From the NCBI GenBank assembly GCA_937125455.1, contig CAKZLK010000017.1, positions 186,001 to 250,000 of the forward strand: 64,000 bases of DNA, given 5' to 3'. Under the pieces are notes generated by a model, which was not told the DNA's origin, ran no database searches, and saw only the letters and a program-made list of their open reading frames with translations. Below, one piece after another: positions 54,854 through 64,000 of this stretch. The position numbers and the translations under genes are program-made. How positions within the stretch are numbered: the first letter of the stretch is position 1; each line of letters opens with the position of its first letter. Source of the DNA: an uncultured Aequorivita sp. Lineage in GTDB: Bacteria > Bacteroidota > Bacteroidia > Flavobacteriales > Flavobacteriaceae.

Positions 54854-57800
54854 TTGCTTGTTTGCTTCTTGTTTTTTAGAATGGCTATTACGAGTAAAAT
54901 AGCGACAATTCCTGCCAGCCAATACCACCACCAAGCCACACCATTGTTTAAATCTATTGGAGCGATATCTCCAATGAGAACCAGTCCGGCCCAGTATTGG
55001 GGTGCTGCTGTTCGGCCTTCGGCATTGGCTATGTACTTTAGTTTTGCTTTCCGCAAAGCTTCATCTTTTGGCATACCCATAGAAAGATTATCATAAAAAA
55101 GGGTTACTATTTCAGCACTAGATTGTTCGTCTATTTCCCAAAGGCTTGTCAATATGCTTTCGCTTCCAGCATAGTTGAAGGCGTGTGCCAAAGAAATCAT
55201 TCCTTCCCCAGCTTGGTAGGTTGGTTTCCCAGTTTCGCAAGCGGTAAGGATGGCGAGATTGGAAGATAGGTCTATGTTATAAATTTCATACGAATACAGG
55301 GAGTTTTCATCATAGTATTCTTTGTCATCGGTCTTTTTTGCAAAAATAAGACGGCTCAATTCAGGGCTAATGTTGTTGCTCTCTGCGTGTGTGCCTATGT
55401 GAATTATTTTATGCTCCTTCGCTTGATTTATGAATAAATCTTTGCTGGCGCTTTCATTTATAAAATAATCACCGTCAAAAATCTTAGCGTATTGTTTCAC
55501 CAAATCTTCGCTGAAAGGTTGAGGCAATAGGGTTAGGTACGTTTTGTCCAGTTTCACCGAATCTTTGATAGCTAATTTGTATTCATCTTTCATCTTCTTG
55601 TTGAAACCAGGAGCAAAGGCTATAAACTCTGAGGGATAATCAATCACTTTTCGGTTATCCTTATAAAGCAGCAGGCTATAATTATAGGAAATATCATACT
55701 TTGCCAGTAGGCTATTTGTAATCATTTCCTGAAAATTTTTCAATGGCTTTGGCGTGAGGGTTTCAAAACTAAGGTTAAAAAGTTCATGATCTGGTACAAT
55801 CACCACTTTTGGGGTTTGTACATATTTTTCTAGCGGAAACCATAATGCACGGTAAAGTTGGTAAAGAATAGGGCGGCTTTTTTCTACAGAAAATTCGTCA
55901 TTTTTGATATTTGAAATATGATTTTTTACTATTGAATAATTTAATTTGATCATTTTTTTAACGGACGCAGAAACCACAAAAGCATAGAGTTCGTCTTCAA
56001 TAAAAATATAACGAACCACCGTTGTGTTTTTTGGGATTTTTTGTTGTAGATCATTCATAGGTTCCTCCAAAGTTGCATAGCGCATTTTATAATATTTGGG
56101 AAAATTCTGTTTTAGTGAATCCAGAAAATATTCCCAATTTTCAGCGGCTTCAAAAAAAGGCGATATATTGCTGCTTTCAGAATCATTCAGGGAGGAGACC
56201 ATTTTTGATTTCAACTGTTTTTCTCTTGAAACAACTTCTTTTGGAATATTCTGAAAAGCTACATTGTCCCGAAGATTTAATCGGGATCGGATACGGTTAT
56301 AGATGCTGGATTCATGAAGGGCGATGAGCTTATCGAGATAAACCTCGTCTTTTGTCATTTGAAAAAGCTCGAGTCTAAGTTTTTCGGCAAAATTTAAAAG
56401 TTCCTCATTTTCGGTGATTAGCAGGGTAACATCTTCATTATTACTCACCACTTTTTTTCGCTGATCCAAAATGGCAATGCCTTCCTCCGCTTGATTTAGC
56501 AGTTCTTTTAGAAGAAATGGATTTTTGTTATTCGCCAAATAATATTTTGATTGTGCATTGATAAGCAAGGCTTGGGGCTTTCTGTATTGGCTAAGAATAG
56601 AATCTGTGGTGCTGATTTTCTCGCCTTCTTTTAAATTATTGAAGCGTAGCGCTTCCATGCTATATTTTTCTGCTTCTTCGTATTCCTTAAGGAGGTAGTA
56701 TATTTGGGCTAAATTAATGGTATGGTAAAATTCCTGAAGCGTGTTCTTGAAATCTCCGGTATGAGTGAAATCATAAGTTTCTTTGGCGAGAAAAATTGCT
56801 TTCTCCCGCTTTTGGTTTTTTGCGGCAAATAGTGAATATTCTATAAAATTGTCCAGAAAATCTTTTGTATAATTTGAGCCCATGGAGTTGCGATATGCCG
56901 CTTCTGCCTTTTCATAATAGATTGCCGCATTTTCAACATCATTCATGGAATCGTAAATTGTGGCACGGGTAGAAAGGGCAGCAGCTTCCCAATACAGATC
57001 TGTTCCTGGACTAGTTTTCAGTAACTCCAATGCAATGTCTGCATTTTTTGTGGCACCTTCAAAATCTCGGCTTGCTGTTTTTGCTTCAGCAAGAATTATG
57101 TTTGAAATGATGAGGTTTATGTCGTTCTTTTCAAAAAGCTTTTTTTTCTGTTCAAATGAATATTCAATGAGTTCCTGAGAGCGGGAATATTCACCAAGTG
57201 TATTGTAAAAAGCGGCCATGTTGTCAATAACCACACATTGGTGATTTTTTGCTTTATAGGTTCGTGCCTCATCAGTAGAGCGATTGATGTACTCCTGAAA
57301 ACCGGCAATGGACTCTTCTGAAATTGAAATAGCTTCTTGGTTTTTCCCCAAGGCATTCCACAAAACGGCAAGGTTCATTTTTACCAAAGCAGGGCGGTAA
57401 AAACGGTTCATGATATCCGTTTCATCTGTCTTTTCCAATACTTTAACAGCTTCCTGAAAATAGAATTTTGCGCTGTCTAGTTTTGCTTCCTGCCACATCA
57501 TTCCACCTAGTGCGTTATAGACTTGATTGTAAAAAACATAGTCCTGTTTGCCAGTTTTCTTAAGAAGGCTTAAGGATTTTTGATAATGTTTTTTTGCAAG
57601 CGGAAAGTCTCCCATTTTAGATGCGTAATACCCCTGGCGGTATTCTACACCTGCAAGGTCAGTGTTTTGGGATTCTTTATTACTAATGGCAAAGGGAAAA
57701 GCTGTTTCCAAAAGGTTATAGGCTTTTTGATGCTGTCCGGTATCATCGTAGATCCAGCCTAATTCGGTAATGGCCTCTACGACAAAATGTGGGGAAGCGT

Positions 57801-58101
57801 TCTTTTTTATTTCCTTCAGAAGTTTTTCAGCTTTATTAACGGCCAATTTTTTATTGCCATTGTTCAGTTTAAAACTTCCTTCAAATTGGATGTAGTTATA
57901 AAGACTATCGTATATTCTTCTGGTACGATAAAAAGTGATGCTTTTTAAAACTTCCGCACGTGCCTTGGCAAGGGAATCCTTCTCAATCAGGATTTGTATA
58001 TCTTTTACAGTAGAGATTTTTTCCTGAGAAAATCCTGAAAAAAGTGGAATCAGAAAGAGTAGCTGAAAAATAAAAAAGAATCTCCGGTTTTTAGGCACCA
58101 T
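54850..58101 (-). CDS. TPR-CHAT protease-like protein, membrane-anchored
   Basis: 1083 residues from the ATG at 58101; the longer open frame (from 58206) is less likely, since this ATG gives a clean signal sequence (about 1-25). TPR repeats at about 50-500, then a CHAT caspase-like domain (about 720-1040) with catalytic His905 in HIGTHAES and Cys955 in TACETGK. A helix (WLAGIVAILLVIAILKN) ends it, so the CHAT domain is outside the cytosol. Its stop overlaps the mvaD stop region by 4 bp. Confidence 0.9.
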   Translation of the reverse strand: MVPKNRRFFFIFQLLFLIPLFSGFSQEKISTVKDIQILIEKDSLAKARAEVLKSITFYRTRRIYDSLYNYIQFEGSFKLNNGNKKLAVNKAEKLLKEIKKNASPHFVVEAITELGWIYDDTGQHQKAYNLLETAFPFAISNKESQNTDLAGVEYRQGYYASKMGDFPLAKKHYQKSLSLLKKTGKQDYVFYNQVYNALGGMMWQEAKLDSAKFYFQEAVKVLEKTDETDIMNRFYRPALVKMNLAVLWNALGKNQEAISISEESIAGFQEYINRSTDEARTYKAKNHQCVVIDNMAAFYNTLGEYSRSQELIEYSFEQKKKLFEKNDINLIISNIILAEAKTASRDFEGATKNADIALELLKTSPGTDLYWEAAALSTRATIYDSMNDVENAAIYYEKAEAAYRNSMGSNYTKDFLDNFIEYSLFAAKNQKREKAIFLAKETYDFTHTGDFKNTLQEFYHTINLAQIYYLLKEYEEAEKYSMEALRFNNLKEGEKISTTDSILSQYRKPQALLINAQSKYYLANNKNPFLLKELLNQAEEGIAILDQRKKVVSNNEDVTLLITENEELLNFAEKLRLELFQMTKDEVYLDKLIALHESSIYNRIRSRLNLRDNVAFQNIPKEVVSREKQLKSKMVSSLNDSESSNISPFFEAAENWEYFLDSLKQNFPKYYKMRYATLEEPMNDLQQKIPKNTTVVRYIFIEDELYAFVVSASVKKMIKLNYSIVKNHISNIKNDEFSVEKSRPILYQLYRALWFPLEKYVQTPKVVIVPDHELFNLSFETLTPKPLKNFQEMITNSLLAKYDISYNYSLLLYKDNRKVIDYPSEFIAFAPGFNKKMKDEYKLAIKDSVKLDKTYLTLLPQPFSEDLVKQYAKIFDGDYFINESASKDLFINQAKEHKIIHIGTHAESNNISPELSRLIFAKKTDDKEYYDENSLYSYEIYNIDLSSNLAILTACETGKPTYQAGEGMISLAHAFNYAGSESILTSLWEIDEQSSAEIVTLFYDNLSMGMPKDEALRKAKLKYIANAEGRTAAPQYWAGLVLIGDIAPIDLNNGVAWWWYWLAGIVAILLVIAILKNKKQTSN

Positions 58102-58212
58102 GGTTAGAAAGAGTTCTATAAATAAAATATTCCGGGGATATTGATAATGAAGATACAAATAATTTTTGAATGACATATTCAGGTTATTTAGCAATAAGCT
58201 TAGCACATATCC

Positions 58213-59346
58213 TTAATCTTGTTCCACATATTCCGTCCAAGTTTGGTTGTTTATGTTTTGGTCTAGGTTAGGATCATATAATGAATTATCGCTTTTTATA
58301 TATTCCCCTTGGTCGTTTATCCAATATTGATTGGCGCCAGATTCAACCTTATAAGTTTGTCCTGTGTTTGGGTCACTAACGTTAGTGCTTTCATTTATGT
58401 AATCTACGAATTGCTCTTGACTTCTGTCACTAGCAGCTTGGTTTGAGCGCCAGTTTTCCATATTCTGGTCCATTGCTGCCATTCTTGCATTATAATTAGC
58501 CGTGTTTTGGTCACCAAATGACTTTATATTGGCCATTCGTTGTTGATGTGCGGCATTGCTCTGCTGCGCAATTTGCATGTCTTTTTGATTTACAGCCTGA
58601 AGCCACTGTGGGTTTATTTGCTGGTTTAGGAGTCCGTTTATGTATTGTGTTTTAGCCTCTTTAAAAGACTTCTGGGAGGCTTCAAGCACAGAGTAGGTAA
58701 TGCCCCAATATCCACCGTATTGATCATAAGATACAAAATGATGCAGTATGGTAAGAAAAGAGGTGCCGTCTGGATCACGCCATTCAAGACCCATCACGTT
58801 AAACGTTTTTTGTGAAGGCACACTTTTATACAATTGGTCATCAAACTTTTTATCCCAAGCCGCAAGCTGTGGTATTGGGTATTTGCGAACTAGTTTTCGG
58901 TTTATTTTGTTTGCATATTCCATAAAACCTTCGTTGATAACCTGATCTATGGACTTTGGAAGTTGTACCTGCACTCCGCTTTGTTGATACATTTGGTTCA
59001 TTTGAGGATCGTTGGAAAACATAAAACTACCGCCACGTTCGCCATGAATTTTAATGCCATTTGGGCCGGTGTACTGGTATTGTCCGCCATTTTGTTTTTG
59101 CCAATAGGCAGGAAATGGAATACGGTACATAACTATTCCGTTTCGGGAATCTATGGAGTTGAAATATTTGAGAGACTTTTTTTGTACTTTTTCATTAGTT
59201 CCCTTTTGATAGTTTACATCTACAGCGTGAGAATCATTAAAATAGCCTTGTTCATTGATATGTTGTTGTTCGTTATTTCTATTGAAACAAGAGGATAAAA
59301 CAGCACAGGTTAAAAGAAGAGTCAAAAGCGATGTTGAAGATTTCAT
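58213..59346 (-). CDS. Lipoprotein of unknown function
   Basis: 377 residues, lipobox LSSC with Cys at residue 20. The C-terminal half (about 240-377) is rich in Gln and Asn, for example DQNMENWRSNQAASDRSQEQ. Residues 60-230 look folded. No family recognised. It lies 111 bp ahead of the CHAT gene on the same strand, so the two may form one unit. Confidence 0.7.
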   Translation of the reverse strand: MKSSTSLLTLLLTCAVLSSCFNRNNEQQHINEQGYFNDSHAVDVNYQKGTNEKVQKKSLKYFNSIDSRNGIVMYRIPFPAYWQKQNGGQYQYTGPNGIKIHGERGGSFMFSNDPQMNQMYQQSGVQVQLPKSIDQVINEGFMEYANKINRKLVRKYPIPQLAAWDKKFDDQLYKSVPSQKTFNVMGLEWRDPDGTSFLTILHHFVSYDQYGGYWGITYSVLEASQKSFKEAKTQYINGLLNQQINPQWLQAVNQKDMQIAQQSNAAHQQRMANIKSFGDQNTANYNARMAAMDQNMENWRSNQAASDRSQEQFVDYINESTNVSDPNTGQTYKVESGANQYWINDQGEYIKSDNSLYDPNLDQNINNQTWTEYVEQD

Positions 59347-59494
59347 GAAATAACAATTTTGGTTTGTATTACTATATCGAAGAACAGGTTAAAATGTCAT
59401 CACTGATTGTTATAATATTTCCTTTCAGCTAATTAAATTTCCGTTTGACAGATTTCATAATAAAATTTTCTAAGCATATAATTGTTAAAATCCG

Positions 59495-59502
59495 TATCTT
59501 TG
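59495..59502 (+). promoter_or_regulatory. -7 box TATCTTTG for the mevalonate kinase gene
   Basis: Exact strong form, 60 bp before the ATG at 59563. A leader of about 54 nt follows. Confidence 0.7.
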
Positions 59503-59562
59503 CAGCAATAAATATTTTTAAAGCTAAAAAACTGTATTTTTATAATTACAATTAAATAGCAT

Positions 59563-60501
59563 ATGCGCGGCCCCCTCTTTTACTCAAAAATTTTACTCTT
59601 CGGTGAATACGGAATTATAAAGGATTCCAAAGGACTTTCCATTCCGTACAATTTTTACAACGGCGCTTTAAAAATTGATAAACACCACACGATTTCCACA
59701 CACAATTCCAATGCGAGTCTTAAAAGATTTGCAGAATATTTAGAGACGCTTCAAACGGAAACTCCAAAACTGGTTTCTTTTGATATGGAAGCCTTGAAAA
59801 AAGATGTGGAAAACGGACTTTATTTTGATAGCAGCATTCCCCAAGGTTACGGCGTGGGCAGCAGTGGTGCTTTGGTTGCGGCCGTTTACGATAAATATGC
59901 AAACAATAAAATTACCGTTCTTGAAAATCTTACTCGTGAAAAACTACTTACGCTAAAAGCTATTTTTGCCGAAATGGAGTCTTTTTTTCATGGAAAATCT
60001 TCAGGTCTCGATCCGTTGAACAGTTATTTGAGCCTTCCTATTTTAATCAATTCCAAGGATAATATTGAGCCAGCCGGCATTCCTTCTCAAACTGAAAATG
60101 GTAAAGGCGCTGTGTTTTTATTAGATAGTGGCAGCACGGGCGAAACCGCGCCGATGGTTCAGATTTTTATGGAGAGTATGAAACAAGAGGGTTTCAGAAA
60201 TATGCTGAAAGACCAATTTGTAAAACATACCGATGCCTGTGTTGATGATTTTTTAAAGGGAGATGTGAAATCACTTTTTGGAAACATCAAGCAACTTTCA
60301 AAAGTGGTCCTCGATAATTTTAAGCCTATGATTCCCGCACAGTTCCACAAACTTTGGAAAAACGGAATTGATAGTAATGCCTATTATCTAAAACTTTGTG
60401 GTTCTGGTGGTGGTGGCTATATGCTTGGCTTCACCGAAGATATTGACAAGGCTCGCACAGCTTTGAAAGACTATAAACTTGAAGTAGTTTACAGTTTTTA
60501 G
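59563..60501 (+). CDS. mvk: Mevalonate kinase (GHMP family)
   Basis: 312 residues. Phosphorylates mevalonate, upstream of MvaD. N-terminal SKILLFGEYGIIKDSKGLSI; ATP loop IPQGYGVGSSGALVAAVY; SFFHGKSSGLDPLNSYL with the catalytic Asp; C-terminal LCGSGGGGYMLGF. The match to mevalonate kinases is better than to phosphomevalonate kinase, and no other GHMP kinase lies here to compete. Confidence 0.9.
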   Translation: MRGPLFYSKILLFGEYGIIKDSKGLSIPYNFYNGALKIDKHHTISTHNSNASLKRFAEYLETLQTETPKLVSFDMEALKKDVENGLYFDSSIPQGYGVGSSGALVAAVYDKYANNKITVLENLTREKLLTLKAIFAEMESFFHGKSSGLDPLNSYLSLPILINSKDNIEPAGIPSQTENGKGAVFLLDSGSTGETAPMVQIFMESMKQEGFRNMLKDQFVKHTDACVDDFLKGDVKSLFGNIKQLSKVVLDNFKPMIPAQFHKLWKNGIDSNAYYLKLCGSGGGGYMLGFTEDIDKARTALKDYKLEVVYSF

Positions 60502-60550
60502 GAATGAATTTTTCTGAAATTTCTTTCAGATTTTTCCAATTTTAAAATTT

Positions 60551-61462
60551 ATGTTGACCAGAAAACAAAAACTCTTCCTTCTAAAGTTTTTCAGCTTGTT
60601 TTCTGTGGTTCGCGGCTATAACATACTCATTATTGTAATTGCACAATATCTTACCAGTATTTATATTTTAGCGCCAGACTTGCCGGTACGGCAGGTTTTG
60701 TTTGATGTAAATTTACTAATGTTAGTTCTTGCATCATCTTCAGCTATTGCAAGTGGCTACATTATTAACAGTTTTTACGACAGTGAAAAGGATTTAATAA
60801 ATAGACCCCGAAAAACGATGCTCGATAAGCTTGTGAGTCAGCGAACCAAGCTTTCAGCTTATTTTGTGCTCAACTTTTTATCGGTCATTTTTGCGAGTTA
60901 TGTTTCGTTTAGAGCGGTGCTATTTTTCTCTATCTATATTTTTTTCCTTTGGTTCTATTCCCATAAGCTCAAGAGGTATCCTTTTATAGGAAACATAACT
61001 GCGGCGGTTCTTGCGGTGGTTCCTTTCTTTGCAATTTTTGTGCATTACGGCAACTTTGATGTTGTGATTTTCGTGCACGCCACTTTTCTGTTTTTGCTGA
61101 TCTCGATGCGCGAGTTGGTAAAAGATCTCGAAAATATAAAAGGCGATTTAACCCATGGCTATAAAACCATTCCTGTGGTTTATGGCGAAAAAATTTCAAA
61201 GAGAATGCTTACAGTTTTAAGCATTTTAACGCTTGCGCCAATCTTTCTGCTAATCACAAAATTTAAGGAAGAAATAGGATATATGGATTACTATTTTTAC
61301 TCAAGTATCGCTGGCTTGGCCGTGTTTCTTGCGGTATTATGGTATTCAAAAAACAAAATCCATTACATTATTCTACACAATATTCTGAAGTTTGCCATAG
61401 TTCTCGGCGTGTTCAGTATTGTGCTAATTCATGTGAATTTGTTGCTTAATCGCTTTTTTTGA
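60551..61462 (+). CDS. UbiA-family prenyltransferase (geranylgeranylglycerol-phosphate type)
   Basis: 303 residues, eight or nine helices. First Asp-rich motif NSFYDSEKDLINRP (near 75-88) and the second motif near RELVKDLENIKGDLTHG (about 183-199). It uses a polyprenyl diphosphate; the usual name for this flavobacterial group is geranylgeranylglycerol-phosphate geranylgeranyltransferase, but the acceptor is not proven. It follows mevalonate kinase by 49 bp, which fits prenyl supply. Confidence 0.88.
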   Translation: MLTRKQKLFLLKFFSLFSVVRGYNILIIVIAQYLTSIYILAPDLPVRQVLFDVNLLMLVLASSSAIASGYIINSFYDSEKDLINRPRKTMLDKLVSQRTKLSAYFVLNFLSVIFASYVSFRAVLFFSIYIFFLWFYSHKLKRYPFIGNITAAVLAVVPFFAIFVHYGNFDVVIFVHATFLFLLISMRELVKDLENIKGDLTHGYKTIPVVYGEKISKRMLTVLSILTLAPIFLLITKFKEEIGYMDYYFYSSIAGLAVFLAVLWYSKNKIHYIILHNILKFAIVLGVFSIVLIHVNLLLNRFF

Positions 61463-61467
61463 AGTCT

Positions 61468-62013
61468 TTATCCCTGTAAGCTTTTCAACTTTACAAAAAG
61501 ATCCCAAACCACAAGCCCTACGCTTACCGAAATGTTTAACGAATGCTTTGTGCCAAACTGTGGGATTTCAATCACGGCATCGCTAGCTGTAACAACTTTT
61601 TGCTGCACGCCTTTTACTTCATTACCGAAAATAATCGCATAAGTCATTTCCTTTTGAACAGAAAAATCGTTGAGGTTTACAGCGAGTTCGGCTTGCTCAA
61701 TTGAAGCCACAAAAACTCCTTCATTTTGCAATTTCGAAACCACTTCCATAACATTTTCGGCATATTCCCAATCTACGCTATCAGTTGCGCCTAAAGCGGT
61801 TTTCTGAATATCTTTGTGAGGTGGCTGCGCGGTAATGCCACAGAGATAAATTTTCTTCACCAAAAAAGCATCCGCAGTGCGGAAAACGGATCCAATATTG
61901 TTTAAACTTCTAATGTTGTCAAGAATTATTATCAATGGCGTTTTTTCTGAAGCTTTGTACTCTTCGGCATTGATGCGGTCCAGTTCGCTGTTTTTTAGCT
62001 TGCGGTTTTTCAT
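61468..62013 (-). CDS. TrmH/SpoU-family RNA 2'-O-methyltransferase
   Basis: 181 residues from the ATG at 62013 (a TTG 9 bases earlier is less likely). SPOUT knot: NIRSLNNIGSVFRTADAF (motif 1, about 29-46), YAIIFGNEVKGV (motif 2), and IEIPQFGTKHSLNISVSVGLVVWD (motif 3). Length fits TrmL/YibK-like enzymes more than full TrmH; target RNA unknown. Convergent with UbiA, 5 bp apart. Confidence 0.92.
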   Translation of the reverse strand: MKNRKLKNSELDRINAEEYKASEKTPLIIILDNIRSLNNIGSVFRTADAFLVKKIYLCGITAQPPHKDIQKTALGATDSVDWEYAENVMEVVSKLQNEGVFVASIEQAELAVNLNDFSVQKEMTYAIIFGNEVKGVQQKVVTASDAVIEIPQFGTKHSLNISVSVGLVVWDLFVKLKSLQG

Positions 62014-62143
62014 AGGCGGCAAAGTTAATAGTTAGCAGGCTAAAATTGAAGCCAATTGTTGATAAAACAGAATAATTCACAATCACTTCATTTTAAATAA
62101 AAGAGCATTTTAGTTACATTTATCGATTAAAGATTTTTGAATT

Positions 62144-64000
62144 ATGGCGACGAAGGAAACCCCATTGATGAAACAGTACAATACTATCAAAGCAAAGTAT
62201 CCCGATGCTTTGTTGCTGTTTCGCGTGGGCGATTTTTACGAAACCTTTGGGGAAGATGCAGTGCGAGCCGCAGGAATCTTAAATATAACGCTTACCGCAC
62301 GGAATAACGGCGGTGATAATGTGGAGCTCGCTGGTTTTCCACATCATTCCTTGAATACGTATTTGCCAAGACTGGTCATGGCTGGCTGCCGAGTTGCTAT
62401 CTGCGACCAACTGGAAGACCCAAAAATGACCAAAACCATTGTAAAGCGTGGCGTTACTGAATTGGTTACACCAGGTGTGGCATTTAATGACGATATTTTA
62501 CAATCAAAGTCTAACAATTTTTTGGCAGCCGTTCACTTCGGTTCAAAGAATTTGGGCGTTTCTTTTTTGGATGTTTCCACAGGTGAGTTTTTGGTTTCTG
62601 AAGGTTCTGCGGAATACATTGATAAATTGCTTCAGAATTTCAGTCCTTCGGAAGTGCTTTTTTCAAAGCAGAAACGAAAGCTTTTTTCTGAAACCTTTGG
62701 CAATCAATATCACGTATTTTATTTGGAAGATTGGATTTTTCAAACCGATTATTCTTTTGAAACACTTACGAAGCATTTCGATACAAAAAACCTAAAAGGT
62801 TTTGGTGTGGATCATTTGGAAGACGGAATTATCGCTGCCGGTGCGGCACTTCATTATTTAAGTGAAACTAGACACACAAAGCTTCAACATATTTCGCGTT
62901 TGTCGCGAATTGCGGAAGACGAATACGTTTGGATGGACCGATTCACCATTCGTAATTTAGAGTTGTACCATTCCAATCAGCAGAACGCTGTTACGCTTTT
63001 GGATGTTATAGATAAAACTATTTCGCCTATGGGCGGAAGGCTTTTAAAGCGCTGGATGGCCCTGCCACTTAAAAATGCTGAAAAGATAAATCGCCGTCAC
63101 GAAGTAGTAAGTTTTTTGCTCGACAATACGGTTACTTTGGAAAAAGTACAACAATACACCAAACGCATCGGTGATTTGGAACGATTGATATCAAAAGTTG
63201 CAACCGGAAAAGTGAATCCACGCGAGGTTATTCAGCTTAAAAATTCATTGGAAGCCGTGGTTCCCATAAAAGCACTGGCATTAAATTCTAAGAACGAGTC
63301 GCTTAAAATTATAGGCGAACAATTGCACGATTGTGAATTGCTTCGGAACAAAATAAAAGAAACACTTTTTGAAGAAGCTCCAGTAAACATCTTGAAAGGA
63401 AATTCCATTGCCGAAGGTTTTTCCGAAACACTTGATGAGCTTCGAAATGTTTCAGCAAACGGAAAGGAATACTTGGATGAAATGCTGGATCGTGAAACCA
63501 AACGCACGGGTATTTCTTCACTTAAGATTGCTTCCAACAACGTTTTTGGCTATTATATTGAAGTGCGAAATACGCACAAAGATAAAGTTCCGCCGGAATG
63601 GATTCGCAAGCAAACCCTTGTAAGCGCTGAAAGGTATATAACTGAAGAACTAAAAGAATACGAAACAAAAATTCTTGGGGCTGAAGAGAAAATACTTGCT
63701 TTAGAACAGGAAATTTTTGCAAAACTTGTTGATTGGATGCTTCAATTTATTGGTTCGGTTCAGCAAAATGCGGCTTTGATTGCACAAATGGATTGTTTGT
63801 GTTCTTTCGCTACGCAGGCAAAAGAAGCAAATTACACGCGCCCACTTATCGATGATAGTTTTGATTTGGACATAAAAGAAGGTCGCCATCCGGTTATTGA
63901 AAAACAACTTCCTCCAGATGCGCCTTATATAGCAAACGATGTTTTTCTGGATCGTGAAAATCAGCAGATCATCATGATTACTGGGCCAAACATGAGTGGT
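62144..64000 (+). CDS. mutS: DNA mismatch repair protein MutS, 3' end outside window
   Basis: First 619 residues of a protein usually about 870 long. The frame is open from ATG to the window edge. Near residue 30 it has GDFYETFGEDA, the F-x-E mismatch-reading loop. The clamp and lever regions follow, and the window ends in GPNMSG, the start of Walker A. This is repair MutS, distinct from the MutS-like ATPase at 27877. TACATTTA at 62115-62122 is a near -7 box. Confidence 0.96.
   Translation, partial: MATKETPLMKQYNTIKAKYPDALLLFRVGDFYETFGEDAVRAAGILNITLTARNNGGDNVELAGFPHHSLNTYLPRLVMAGCRVAICDQLEDPKMTKTIVKRGVTELVTPGVAFNDDILQSKSNNFLAAVHFGSKNLGVSFLDVSTGEFLVSEGSAEYIDKLLQNFSPSEVLFSKQKRKLFSETFGNQYHVFYLEDWIFQTDYSFETLTKHFDTKNLKGFGVDHLEDGIIAAGAALHYLSETRHTKLQHISRLSRIAEDEYVWMDRFTIRNLELYHSNQQNAVTLLDVIDKTISPMGGRLLKRWMALPLKNAEKINRRHEVVSFLLDNTVTLEKVQQYTKRIGDLERLISKVATGKVNPREVIQLKNSLEAVVPIKALALNSKNESLKIIGEQLHDCELLRNKIKETLFEEAPVNILKGNSIAEGFSETLDELRNVSANGKEYLDEMLDRETKRTGISSLKIASNNVFGYYIEVRNTHKDKVPPEWIRKQTLVSAERYITEELKEYETKILGAEEKILALEQEIFAKLVDWMLQFIGSVQQNAALIAQMDCLCSFATQAKEANYTRPLIDDSFDLDIKEGRHPVIEKQLPPDAPYIANDVFLDRENQQIIMITGPNMSG

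Noticed and set aside
58102-58206. N-terminal extension of the CHAT protein by 35 residues
   Set aside because: It would put a long segment before a good signal sequence that starts at 58101.
53818-60501. Mobile island inserted between mevalonate genes
   Set aside because: No integrase, direct repeats or tRNA site seen at the edges; the reversed pair could be an old rearrangement.

Overview
The window is one stretch of a Bacteroidota chromosome, most likely Flavobacteriaceae (an Aequorivita-like genus is possible but not proven). The evidence is the low GC content, two proteins with type IX secretion C-terminal sorting domains, promoter -7 boxes of the TAnnTTTG type, mevalonate-pathway genes, DUF3857/transglutaminase and MORN-repeat surface proteins, and DUF4407/DUF4260/DUF4230/DUF5995 families typical of the group. 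I recognised no rRNA, tRNA, CRISPR array, IS element or prophage. Coding density is high; only two gaps exceed 300 bp (13273-13767 and 53454-53758).

1-13.3 kb is a formate/molybdenum island. It starts with the 3' part of fhs (formate-tetrahydrofolate ligase). A forward operon follows: fdhD, a fused FdsG/FdsB-like NADH-linked electron subunit, and a 911-residue molybdenum formate dehydrogenase with a Cys Mo ligand. A nine-gene reverse operon converges on it stop-to-stop with zero spacing: moeA, modE-like regulator, TSUP permease, mobA, moaD, moeB-rhodanese, moaE, moaC-moaB fusion, moaA. That is a whole molybdenum-cofactor pathway. A 24-bp dyad just before moeA matches the layout of a ModE operator, so the regulator probably controls its own operon.

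13.7-23.5 kb holds a DUF5995 protein, a nitroreductase, a BlaI/M56-peptidase/TPR signalling operon with a clear double operator and a 5' leader made of 7-bp repeats, small envelope proteins, a glycosyltransferase/flippase-like pair, ruvC, and a glutamate-receptor-type K+ channel.

23.6-36.4 kb holds hemW, a cyclase, small membrane proteins, a transglutaminase, a membrane-anchored MutS-like ATPase, a photoreactivation cluster (DUF2256 mini-protein, DASH cryptochrome, Fe-S photolyase) and an AI-2E family permease.

36.4-53.5 kb, almost all on the reverse strand, holds a 1000-residue kinase/M23/phospho-lyase fusion, DUF4407, two seven-repeat T9SS proteins (a VCBS and a 60-residue-repeat propeller-like protein), and a MORN giant with two DUF3857 transglutaminases, one of which has lost its catalytic triad.

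53.5-64 kb holds mevalonate genes (mvaD, mevalonate kinase, a UbiA prenyltransferase) interrupted by a TPR-CHAT protease and a lipoprotein. A TrmH-type methyltransferase and the first 619 codons of mutS end the window.
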